DNA of 5,237 nt from the NCBI GenBank assembly GCA_003554915.1, contig PWHM01000077.1:1-5237 (forward strand), given 5' to 3'. Made by a program: the position numbers and the translations under genes. The notes under the pieces are model-generated. The model saw only the letters and a program-made list of their open reading frames with translations. It did no database searches and was not told the origin of the DNA. This stretch comes from Candidatus Nealsoniibacteriota bacterium (GTDB lineage Bacteria > Patescibacteriota > Minisyncoccia > Minisyncoccales > PWPS01). The stretch's first letter is position 1. Each line of letters begins with the position of its first letter. Below, piece by piece: positions 1 through 5,237 of the stretch.

Positions 1-1
1 G

Positions 2-964
2 GTACCCTTTAGACAGGCCATAGCAGCTGACGTGGCGGCGCTCATGACCGCTCACGCAGTTTTCACTGGCTACGATTCTGATACTGGATTGCCCGCCCCC
101 CTGTCTCAGCGGTTACTGAAAGGCCTGCTCCGCGAAGACCTGGGATTCTCCGGAGTCGTTATGACCGATTGCATGGAGATGGGGGCTATTGCTGATAACT
201 TCGAGCAGCCGGATGTGGCCGTTCAGGCTATTGCGGCGGGAGCAGATCTGGTGCTGTATTCGCACAGCCAACGGCTGCAAAAAAGTGTGCACAGCAGGCT
301 GACTCGGGAGATAAAGAGTGGCGGCCTTCCCCAGGACAGAGTCCACGAGGCGTTGAGACGGGTTTTGACCCTGAAGAAGGCTCTAGGGCATAGTCAGTCC
401 GCACCTGATGGCCGCTGTGTACTGGACTGTCCGGATGAATGCAGCAGATTCATGCGTAAAGCGGCTGCCCGAGCGGTTACAGTCATCTGCGGGGAGAATC
501 ACTTCCCTCTTGAAGGATGTGGAGCAGATACCGCGCCGGCGTCACGGGGAGAGGGCTGGCAGGTATTCATCCCCGGAGGAAGCTCAACCGGCGGCAGGGG
601 CCAGCCCCTGAATGATCTGGCGGAAAGAATTTCGGCTGCGTGCCCGGGGGCCAGGTTGCTTCGTTACACAGATGGCCAGGTGTGGACCGGCAGCCAGTCA
701 TCCTACCAGTTGGCGTCGAACAACCGGCTGCTGGTGCTGGCAGATTCGGATGATCCGCTACCGCTGACTGACGAGCAGATCATCAGGTCAACTGTTTTTT
801 CCGTTGGTGGCCCCTTTGCACTGGCTGCCCTTCCGCGTCCGGAGGCTGCTGCATGCACTTATGATGCCAGCCCGGCATCGCTCAAAGCGGCGTTGCGGTT
901 TTTGCTGCGTGGTTCAGCGGCACCCGGTCTGCTTCCAGTCGATCTGGGAGGATGGTGCAGATGA
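2..964 (+). CDS. nagZ: Beta-N-acetylhexosaminidase, GH3 family (NagZ type), 3' part only
   Basis: Probable glycoside hydrolase family 3 beta-N-acetylglucosaminidase, which removes non-reducing GlcNAc from muropeptides during cell-wall recycling. The reading frame is open from the first bases, and the codons before the first possible start (GTG at 32) already encode family sequence (PFRQAIAADVAALMTAH, matching the NagZ PFr.Ai..g...vM.aH block), so the true start lies upstream of the window. The segment LSQRLLKGLLREDLGFSGVV is followed by MTDCMEM, whose Asp (bases 167-169) aligns with the GH3 catalytic nucleophile. The Asp/His acid-base dyad of the Gram-positive enzymes would lie upstream, outside the window. 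About 264 residues follow the nucleophile, far more than in the one-domain Gram-negative NagZ, so this is the two-domain (B. subtilis YbbD-like) form with a C-terminal alpha/beta domain starting near base 450 and ending with a LLPVDL-like GH3 tail. The stop overlaps the anmK start as ATGA. Family is secure; exact substrate is inferred from the neighbour anmK. Confidence 0.88.
   Translation, partial: VPFRQAIAADVAALMTAHAVFTGYDSDTGLPAPLSQRLLKGLLREDLGFSGVVMTDCMEMGAIADNFEQPDVAVQAIAAGADLVLYSHSQRLQKSVHSRLTREIKSGGLPQDRVHEALRRVLTLKKALGHSQSAPDGRCVLDCPDECSRFMRKAAARAVTVICGENHFPLEGCGADTAPASRGEGWQVFIPGGSSTGGRGQPLNDLAERISAACPGARLLRYTDGQVWTGSQSSYQLASNNRLLVLADSDDPLPLTDEQIIRSTVFSVGGPFALAALPRPEAAACTYDASPASLKAALRFLLRGSAAPGLLPVDLGGWCR
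946..951 (+). promoter_or_regulatory. Ribosome binding site that decides the anmK start
   Basis: GGGAGG lies inside the last codons of the upstream glycosidase. It directly abuts the ATG at 952, which is too close to use, but stands 9 bases before the ATG at 961. This favours 961 as the start and gives the classic ATGA stop/start overlap with the upstream gene. Confidence 0.8.
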
Positions 965-2196
965 ATGAAGCATGTTCTGTCTGGCCGGAAAGACCGGATA
1001 CGGGTATGACAGTGGGTACGCTGTCAGGAACATCAGCTGATGGGATAGACATTGCCCTGATCCGCGTGCGTGGGCACCGTGAGAATGCGCAGGTCGAGTT
1101 GATTGAGTTCTGCACACTTCCCTATCCGCCGTATGTAACTGAGAGATTGCTCGAGGTTTTCAAAGGAACTGCCAGCTGCCCTGGTGCGGTTGCCCGGCTG
1201 CACGCTGATCTGGGGGAGGTCTTCGGGCGTAGCATCCGACTTTTTTTGGACGGGCTGGGGCTGTGTTCCCGTCAGGTGCTGGCTGTGGGTTCGCACGGGC
1301 AGACAGTTTATCATGAACCTCCTCCGGGCTCCGGAGTAACTCTTCAACTGGGAGACCCGGCGCGAATAGCTGCGCAAACGGGAATTGCAGTGGTGGCAGA
1401 TTTCCGCAGTATGGATATGGCCTTGGGAGGGCAGGGAGCTCCTTTGATTCCCTATTTTGACTGGGTCAGGTTGACCCGTGAGCACATGACCCGCTGTGCT
1501 TTGAACCTGGGGGGTATCGGGAATCTTACATATCTTCCCGCCGCAGCAGAGGTCTCGGAGGTGAAAGCCTTTGACACCGGCCCGGGTAACATGGTGCTGG
1601 ATGCAGTAGTGCGGCGCCTGTCGGGAGGTAAGATGAAGTACGATTCGGACGGCAAAATGGCCCTGAGCGGTCGCCCTGCCCCGGACGCCGTCGCAAAGCT
1701 AATGAAACACCCCTTTTTGCACGAGGAGCCGCCCCGGTCTGCGGGTAGGTTGGAGTTTGGGCAAAAGTTCACAGACCAGCTTTGGGATTTGAACGCCGCC
1801 ACCCCCTGGGGTGGTATTGCCCGTGAGATGAATGGAGCGGATCTTATGGCCACTCTGGCCACTTGGACTGCCACATGTGCGGTGCAGGCAGTAGAGAATA
1901 TCAGCTGGGCAGGATCCGAGGTGGATCAGATCATTGTAGGTGGGGGAGGGGCGCACAACGAGGCGGTAATGCAACACTTGCGAAGGCTGGCCTCTGCGGA
2001 AGTGCTTACCTATCCACAGATGGGAGATCCTGTCATGGGAGAAGCGCGAGAAGCGGTTGCTTTCGCCTTTTACGCCTGGGAGTTTCTGGGCCGTCAGCCG
2101 GTCAACATACCCCAGGTTACTGGAGCGTCTGCTGAGGCGGTGCTTGGCAGCTTCACCTTGCCGCAGCGGTCTGATGATGAGCCTTCGCTTGCATGA
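961..2196 (+). CDS. anmK: Anhydro-N-acetylmuramic acid kinase (AnmK)
   Basis: ATP-dependent kinase that opens the 1,6-anhydro ring of anhydro-MurNAc and phosphorylates it to MurNAc-6-phosphate in the cytoplasm; known of the family. Seen here: the N-terminal phosphate-binding signature GTLSGTSADGID (residues 19-30), GSHGQTVYHEP (110-120), LQLGDP (129-134), the GGQGAPLIPYFD block (156-167), LNLGGIGNLTYLP (181-193), AFDTGPGN (203-210) whose Asp205 corresponds to the catalytic base of E. coli AnmK, the nucleotide-binding IIVGGGGAHN (324-333), and the C-terminal NIPQVTGAS...LGSFT. At 411 residues it is somewhat longer than the E. coli enzyme (369), mainly through a short leader and tail. ATG 961 is chosen over ATG 952 because GGGAGG at 946-951 is 9 bases upstream and the start overlaps the glycosidase stop (ATGA), implying translational coupling. 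No frame break or missing catalytic residue is seen. The MurNAc-6-P product needs a MurQ etherase, which is not in this window. Confidence 0.95.
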   Translation: MNEACSVWPERPDTGMTVGTLSGTSADGIDIALIRVRGHRENAQVELIEFCTLPYPPYVTERLLEVFKGTASCPGAVARLHADLGEVFGRSIRLFLDGLGLCSRQVLAVGSHGQTVYHEPPPGSGVTLQLGDPARIAAQTGIAVVADFRSMDMALGGQGAPLIPYFDWVRLTREHMTRCALNLGGIGNLTYLPAAAEVSEVKAFDTGPGNMVLDAVVRRLSGGKMKYDSDGKMALSGRPAPDAVAKLMKHPFLHEEPPRSAGRLEFGQKFTDQLWDLNAATPWGGIAREMNGADLMATLATWTATCAVQAVENISWAGSEVDQIIVGGGGAHNEAVMQHLRRLASAEVLTYPQMGDPVMGEAREAVAFAFYAWEFLGRQPVNIPQVTGASAEAVLGSFTLPQRSDDEPSLA

Positions 2197-2252
2197 AGTT
2201 GGGGGTAGACGTAAAGTGGATGGTGAGATGATGTATGATGTCAACGTGGACT

Positions 2253-2258
2253 GGAGGG
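2253..2258 (+). promoter_or_regulatory. Ribosome binding site of the PspC-domain gene
   Basis: GGAGGG ends 7 bases before the ATG at 2266, a strong and well-placed Shine-Dalgarno sequence within the 69-base gap after anmK. Confidence 0.8.
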
Positions 2259-2265
2259 ACTAGAT

Positions 2266-2799
2266 ATGAAAAATCGCCTGTACCGCTCGCGGAGCGACCG
2301 CATCCTGGCGGGGGTCTGCGGTGGAGTGGGGGAGTATCTCGACACCGATCCTTCTCTGGTGCGCCTGGGATGGGTCTTGCTATCGGTGCTGGGGGGTTCG
2401 GGAATTCTGCTGTATATCCTGGCCTGGCTAATAATCCCGGAGGCCCCGCGCTCGACACAACAGGACGACGAACCACTGCAAGAACCTGCGCCAGTCAAGA
2501 GGCAGACAGTGAGTCCTGCTCAGCGCAAGGAACGGATGCGTACCCTGGGAATAATACTCATGGTGGTGGGCGGCGTACTCCTGCTGGATCGCCTGGTATA
2601 CATCAGTTTGCGGCAGTGGTGGCCGCTGCTTTTGATTGGCGGTGGAGTGGCTCTTTTGCTTCAGGGAGAGCACCGACGGCGAACTGAAGAGCAACCCTCT
2701 TCAAAGCAGGCGGACGAGCCTACCGACAAAGAGGAGGAAAAGCAGCCGGAAGACGTCACAGACCCTTGCGATGAAGATTCAAACCCTGAAAAGCAGTGA
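2266..2799 (+). CDS. PspC-domain membrane protein with acidic C-terminal tail
   Basis: Small integral membrane protein of 177 residues. Residues 2-60 form a PspC domain: LYRSRSDRILAGVCGGVGEY, then LDTDPSLVRLGWVLL, then a membrane segment (about 32-57) ending in the typical AWLIIPE. A charged linker rich in Gln, Pro and Asp follows (60-90), then two further hydrophobic segments (about 93-112 and 117-132), an arrangement like the multi-TM segments of LiaF/DUF5668-type proteins. The last 42 residues are soluble and very acidic/charged, with EEEKQPED and DEDSNPE. PspC-domain proteins are linked to envelope or phage-shock stress responses; no partner (PspA, LiaR-like regulator) is in the window, so a stress role here is inference from family and from the cell-wall genes upstream. 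Start ATG 2266 has a strong GGAGGG site. The gene lies 69 bases after anmK and 27 bases before the proposed PHP start, in keeping with the same transcript. Confidence 0.88.
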   Translation: MKNRLYRSRSDRILAGVCGGVGEYLDTDPSLVRLGWVLLSVLGGSGILLYILAWLIIPEAPRSTQQDDEPLQEPAPVKRQTVSPAQRKERMRTLGIILMVVGGVLLLDRLVYISLRQWWPLLLIGGGVALLLQGEHRRRTEEQPSSKQADEPTDKEEEKQPEDVTDPCDEDSNPEKQ

Positions 2800-2811
2800 A
2801 GGTCAAAAAGC

Positions 2812-2817
2812 GGGAGG
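2812..2817 (+). promoter_or_regulatory. Ribosome binding site supporting a CTG start for the PHP gene
   Basis: GGGAGG sits 12 bases after the PspC gene stop and exactly 9 bases before CTG 2827, which is in frame with the PHP protein. The ATGs at 2840 and 2843 are more than 20 bases away and in another frame, so the site does not fit them. Confidence 0.6.
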
Positions 2818-2826
2818 TGTTTCGCC

Positions 2827-3573
2827 CTGTCAGTATCAGATGATGTTCGGTCTGCCTGGCGGCCGGCTGCTGATTGGCATACTCACAGCATTTTCAGTGA
2901 CGGACTGGGTGCCGTTTGCGAAAACGCCCGGGCAGCCGCGGCGGCCGGTTTGAGTTCGCTGGCGGTGACCGATCATGGACCCGCTTCTGCCACCGCGGGC
3001 GTGTGGCGGGAGGAAACACTGCTGGGGCTCATCAGACAGGCGAAACAGGCTTCCCGCGAGACCGGAGTCGAGGTTCTCTGCGGAGTAGAAGCAAACGTGG
3101 TAAGCTGCCGGGGACAACTGGATGTATCAGCTGAAATTTATCGGCGTCTGGATATACTGGCCGTCGGCCTGCACCGCGGTCTGGCTGTGGGGCGGGGTGC
3201 GGGAGCAAGCAGGGACAGGGTGAAGAACACTCAGACGCTGTTGGCCTGTCTTGCCCGGCACCCGGTCGATGTTATCACTCATCCTGGTCACCTGTTTCAG
3301 ATTGATCTCAAAGAGCTGGCGGAAGCTGCCAACCACACTGATACGGCTCTGGAGGTCAACAGTCGTCACGGGGCGGTTGATGAGAGTTTTATTGACGCCG
3401 CAGCTGAGCACGGGGTGAGATTCTGGTGCGGTAGCGATGCCCATCATCCCCGGCGGGTTGGCGATGTTCAGGCAGGAATGTCGCTGGCGCGCCGTGCGGG
3501 ATTGCCTCCGGGCAGGGTCGCCAATACCAAGGCGGCCTTTACAGGTATCGGTAGCGAGCAGGGGGAGCGGTAG
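2827..3573 (+). CDS. PHP-domain metal-dependent phosphoesterase, probable CTG start
   Basis: Member of the PHP (polymerase and histidinol phosphatase) superfamily, a metal-dependent phosphatase/phosphoesterase of unknown substrate. Numbering from CTG 2827 (248 residues): DWHTHSIFSDG (16-26) carries the first HxH pair (H18, H20); VTDHGPA (47-53) the second motif; LCGVEAN (84-90) the ligand Glu88; GLHRG (114-118) His115; ITHPGH (150-155) His152; LEVNSR (175-180) the family strand; and CGSDAHHP (201-208) Asp204 and His206. All expected metal ligands are present, so the enzyme looks intact. The problem is the start: between the upstream in-frame stop (2797-2799) and TTG 2950 there is no ATG, GTG or TTG. 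TTG 2950 would delete the first HxH pair and is unlikely. CTG 2827 has GGGAGG at 9 bases and adds 15 residues before the conserved DWHTHS. A sequencing indel near 2843-2876 is the alternative. The stop is 5 bases before rapZ, a neighbour for this family in Firmicutes. Family sure, start tentative. Confidence 0.85.
   Translation: MSVSDDVRSAWRPAADWHTHSIFSDGLGAVCENARAAAAAGLSSLAVTDHGPASATAGVWREETLLGLIRQAKQASRETGVEVLCGVEANVVSCRGQLDVSAEIYRRLDILAVGLHRGLAVGRGAGASRDRVKNTQTLLACLARHPVDVITHPGHLFQIDLKELAEAANHTDTALEVNSRHGAVDESFIDAAAEHGVRFWCGSDAHHPRRVGDVQAGMSLARRAGLPPGRVANTKAAFTGIGSEQGER
3561..3567 (+). promoter_or_regulatory. Ribosome binding site of rapZ
   Basis: GGGGGAG lies inside the last codons of the PHP gene and ends 11 bases before ATG 3579, a slightly long but usable spacing. 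Its position inside the upstream gene suggests that the two genes are translated together. Confidence 0.65.
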
Positions 3574-3578
3574 AAACT

Positions 3579-4445
3579 ATGCAGACAGTAAGGTTTGTCA
3601 TAATAACTGGGTTGTCAGGGGCCGGCAAGACGGTGGCCCTGCGCAGTCTGGAGGATATGGATTTCTTCTGCATCGATAATTTGCCCCCCACCCTTATGCC
3701 CAGATTTGCCGGACTCCTCACGCAGCCTGGTAACTTTGTGGATAAAGTGGCGCTGGTGATTGATATTCGTGGGGGAGCGTTTTTTGATGCAGCACTGGAA
3801 TCCATCGATTACCTGGAACAGGCTTACCGCGATGTTACAGTCCTGTTTCTGCAGGCGAGTGAGGATGTCCTGATTGACCGTTTCAAAGAGACACGTCGTC
3901 GACACCCGCTGGCCGGTGAAGGTAACATGCTCGAGGTCATTTCTCAGGAGCGTTCGCTGCTGGAGCCGCTGCGTCAGCGAGCGCAGCATGTTATCGATAC
4001 CTCCGAGCTGGATCCAGCAGGGCTGCGGGGGCGGCTTTTTCAGCTGTTCGGCGATACGCGACATTCTTCACCCTTGCTGATTTCGGTAGTTTCTTTTGGT
4101 TTTAAAAACGGTGCACCCAGAGCAGCCGATCTGGTGTTTGACGTGCGCTTTTTGAGCAATCCACATTATGTGGATACGCTCCGGCCTCTGACTGGCCTGG
4201 ACCATCGCGTTGCCGACTACGTCTGGGGAGATCCGGTTACCAGAGAGTTTTTCTCGCGGTTTGAGAAGTTCGTGGGCTTCCTCTTGCCCCATTACGAGCG
4301 GGAAGGTAAGACGCAGCTGGTGCTGGCTGTTGGTTGTACGGGGGGGCGTCACCGATCTGTAATAATTGCCCGCAGGCTGGGAGAGTCTTTGCGGGACGAT
4401 GACTATAGGGTAGTGGTGGAACACCGGGATATCGACAGCGAGTAA
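3579..4445 (+). CDS. rapZ: RapZ/YvcJ family P-loop nucleotide-binding protein
   Basis: Known of the family: a nucleotide-binding protein (YvcJ in B. subtilis, GTP/ATP hydrolysis; RapZ in E. coli, RNA adaptor that targets the GlmZ sRNA to RNase E and senses glucosamine-6-phosphate). Seen here: Walker A GLSGAGKT (residues 11-18), the signature LRSLEDMDFFCIDNLPP (21-37), a Walker B-like VALVIDIRGG (57-66), FLQASEDVLIDRFKETRRRHPL (90-111), VIDTS (138-142), and the complete C-terminal domain: VSFGFKNGAP (171-180), DLVFDVRFLSNPHY (184-197), TGLD, and GCTGGRHRSV (252-261), the glycine-rich sugar-phosphate/RNA-binding end, followed by EHRDI. Length 288 is normal (284 in E. coli, 295 in B. subtilis). 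ATG 3579 gives the expected N-terminus just before the P-loop strand. Upstream is the PHP gene (5 bases); downstream is whiA directly, without the usual yvcK. In Gram-positives no GlmZ sRNA is known, so the RNA role should not be assumed. Confidence 0.96.
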   Translation: MQTVRFVIITGLSGAGKTVALRSLEDMDFFCIDNLPPTLMPRFAGLLTQPGNFVDKVALVIDIRGGAFFDAALESIDYLEQAYRDVTVLFLQASEDVLIDRFKETRRRHPLAGEGNMLEVISQERSLLEPLRQRAQHVIDTSELDPAGLRGRLFQLFGDTRHSSPLLISVVSFGFKNGAPRAADLVFDVRFLSNPHYVDTLRPLTGLDHRVADYVWGDPVTREFFSRFEKFVGFLLPHYEREGKTQLVLAVGCTGGRHRSVIIARRLGESLRDDDYRVVVEHRDIDSE

Positions 4446-4459
4446 GAAGGGGAACACAC

Positions 4460-4465
4460 AGGGAG
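4460..4465 (+). promoter_or_regulatory. Ribosome binding site supporting an ATT start for whiA
   Basis: AGGGAG ends 9 bases before ATT 4475, which is in frame with WhiA. The TTG at 4470 is only 4 bases away and its frame stops after eight codons at TAG 4494-4496, so the site fits ATT best. Confidence 0.5.
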
Positions 4466-4474
4466 TGGGTTGTC

Positions 4475-5237
4475 ATTAGTAAAGACAAGAGCGTAGCAAA
4501 AAGGGATTCCTTTTCCCGGCGGATAAAGGATGAGCTTGCCAAAAGCAACCTGCCGCAACAGCGGTCCCTGCGGGTGGCAGAAATTACCGCATTTGCTTAC
4601 GCAGCTGGTTCTTTGTACATTAGAGATGATGAAATGAGCCTGCATTTTGCCAGCACTCACCCTCCAACTGCCCGGAGGATATTTAATCTGTGGCGCGAGC
4701 TTTACTCCCTGCGACCTCAAATGCTGGCCAGAAAACGGATGCGGCTCAGCAAGGGTAGTGCTTTTTTGGTTCGGGTCAGCGGTGGTGACAGGTTGTCCCG
4801 GGTGCTACAAGAACTCGGGTTGTGGCGGTGGGAAACCGGCGATGACGTCAGATTGACTCCGGACCGGGAGTTTCTTGGGGATGACGATGCAGCCAAGGCG
4901 TACTTGCGGGCCTGCTTTTTGGCCGGAGGATCCATTACCGACCCGCGTTCGGGGTACCATCTTGAGATCCGTCCGGGTAGTCTGCATCATGCCAACTACC
5001 TCAGGCGGATAATGGTTAAGCTGGGTATAGAGGCGTCTGTGACGAGCAATGACGATTCTCCCCGGGTGTACGCAAAGGATGCGGAGAGTATAAGTGACTT
5101 TCTGCGGGCAGTATCCGCGATAAATGGCCTTTTCGCCTTTGAGGATATCCGCATCATGCGGGGTATGCGTAACCGGATCAACCGGCTGGTCAACTCTGAG
5201 ACTGCCAATATGGACAAGATCATCAGTGCTGCCCTCA
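4475..5237 (+). CDS. whiA: WhiA family DNA-binding regulator, 5' part, probable ATT start
   Basis: WhiA is a homing-endonuclease-derived DNA-binding protein linked to sporulation control in Streptomyces and to cell division in B. subtilis. 254 residues are in the window (B. subtilis WhiA has 316); the C-terminal sigma4-like helix-turn-helix lies beyond the end. Numbering from ATT 4475: SFSRRIKDELA (12-22) is the usual N-terminal block, AEITAFAYAAGSL (35-47) the WhiA N-terminal domain strand-helix, YLRACFLAGGSITDP (143-157) and DFLRAVSAINGLFAFED (208-224) are degenerate LAGLIDADG-type segments without a catalytic acid, and RNRINRLVNSETANMDKI (232-249) is the strong family signature (Ser where Cys is common). 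The family start is normally just before SFS, but here that codon is GAT. The frame has no ATG/GTG/TTG from its upstream stop (4406-4408) until GTG 4574, which would remove the conserved N-terminus. ATT 4475 with AGGGAG at 9 bases is the best candidate; a one-base deletion after TTG 4470 is the alternative. It follows rapZ by 29 bases. Confidence 0.88.
   Translation, partial: MSKDKSVAKRDSFSRRIKDELAKSNLPQQRSLRVAEITAFAYAAGSLYIRDDEMSLHFASTHPPTARRIFNLWRELYSLRPQMLARKRMRLSKGSAFLVRVSGGDRLSRVLQELGLWRWETGDDVRLTPDREFLGDDDAAKAYLRACFLAGGSITDPRSGYHLEIRPGSLHHANYLRRIMVKLGIEASVTSNDDSPRVYAKDAESISDFLRAVSAINGLFAFEDIRIMRGMRNRINRLVNSETANMDKIISAAL

Noticed and set aside
952..960. ATG 952 as the anmK start
   Set aside because: GGGAGG directly abuts it, leaving no spacing; ATG 961 has the proper 9-base spacing and the ATGA overlap.
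1799..1814. Perfect inverted repeat CCACCCC/GGGGTGG with a two-base centre
   Set aside because: It lies in the middle of anmK, has too tight a loop, and is not followed by a T-run; it encodes a normal stretch of the protein, so a terminator or regulatory role is not supported.
2189..2217. Promoter-like pair TTGCAT and TAAAGT with a 17-base spacer upstream of the pspC-domain gene
   Set aside because: Only 3 of 6 and 4 of 6 consensus matches, which is expected by chance; not strong enough to call.
1033..2244. Long antisense open frames across anmK (up to 181 codons)
   Set aside because: They mirror the codon pattern of the well-conserved anmK coding strand, show no recognisable family motif, and have no supporting start context.
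2840..2953. ATGATG at 2840-2845 as the PHP start
   Set aside because: These ATGs are in a different frame from the PHP protein, that frame ends at 2953, and the only Shine-Dalgarno site is more than 20 bases upstream. They matter only if an indel is present.
2950..3573. Short PHP protein starting at TTG 2950
   Set aside because: It would drop the conserved HTHSIFSDG motif, which is clearly encoded in the same open frame just upstream, and no good Shine-Dalgarno site precedes it.
4647..4856. 69-codon + strand frame inside whiA
   Set aside because: It overlaps the conserved WhiA frame, which carries recognisable motifs throughout; this frame shows none.

Overview
The window is a gene-dense, moderately GC-rich stretch with every supported gene on the + strand. 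It reads as one operon from a Gram-positive-type bacterium, most likely an endospore-former-related Firmicute of the clostridial/Peptococcaceae kind. That placement rests on the PHP-rapZ-whiA order (the Firmicutes/Actinobacteria yvcJ-yvcK-whiA neighbourhood), strong GGGAGG-type Shine-Dalgarno sites, and the presence of WhiA, which is absent from Proteobacteria. No species assignment is justified from sequence alone.

Layout. Positions 2-964 hold the 3' part of a two-domain family-3 glycosidase (NagZ type). Its stop overlaps the start of anmK (961-2196) by four bases. After 69 bases comes a PspC-domain membrane protein (2266-2799). It is followed at 27 bases by a PHP-domain phosphoesterase (2827-3573), at 5 bases by rapZ/yvcJ (3579-4445), and at 29 bases by the 5' part of whiA (4475 to the window end). 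I see no terminator, RNA gene, mobile element, CRISPR array or convincing internal promoter, and no gene-free stretch longer than 69 bases.

How the genes may work together. NagZ and AnmK are peptidoglycan-recycling enzymes; they release GlcNAc from muropeptides and convert anhydro-MurNAc to MurNAc-6-phosphate. RapZ is a P-loop NTPase/sensor tied, in E. coli, to glucosamine-6-phosphate supply. WhiA is a homing-endonuclease-derived DNA-binding protein linked to division and sporulation. The window therefore joins cell-wall salvage, an envelope membrane protein, an amino-sugar-linked regulator and a division/development regulator in one probable transcript. The functional coupling is inference.

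Most notable points. (1) The PHP gene and whiA both have intact, conserved N-terminal motifs but no in-frame ATG, GTG or TTG upstream of them. In each case a near-cognate codon (CTG at 2827, ATT at 4475) lies exactly 9 bases after a good Shine-Dalgarno sequence, the same spacing as for anmK. Either this operon uses near-cognate starts, or the assembly carries small indels at both junctions. (2) yvcK/glmR, normally between rapZ and whiA, is missing. I do not see a wholly unknown system; the genes are recognisable families in a somewhat unusual arrangement.
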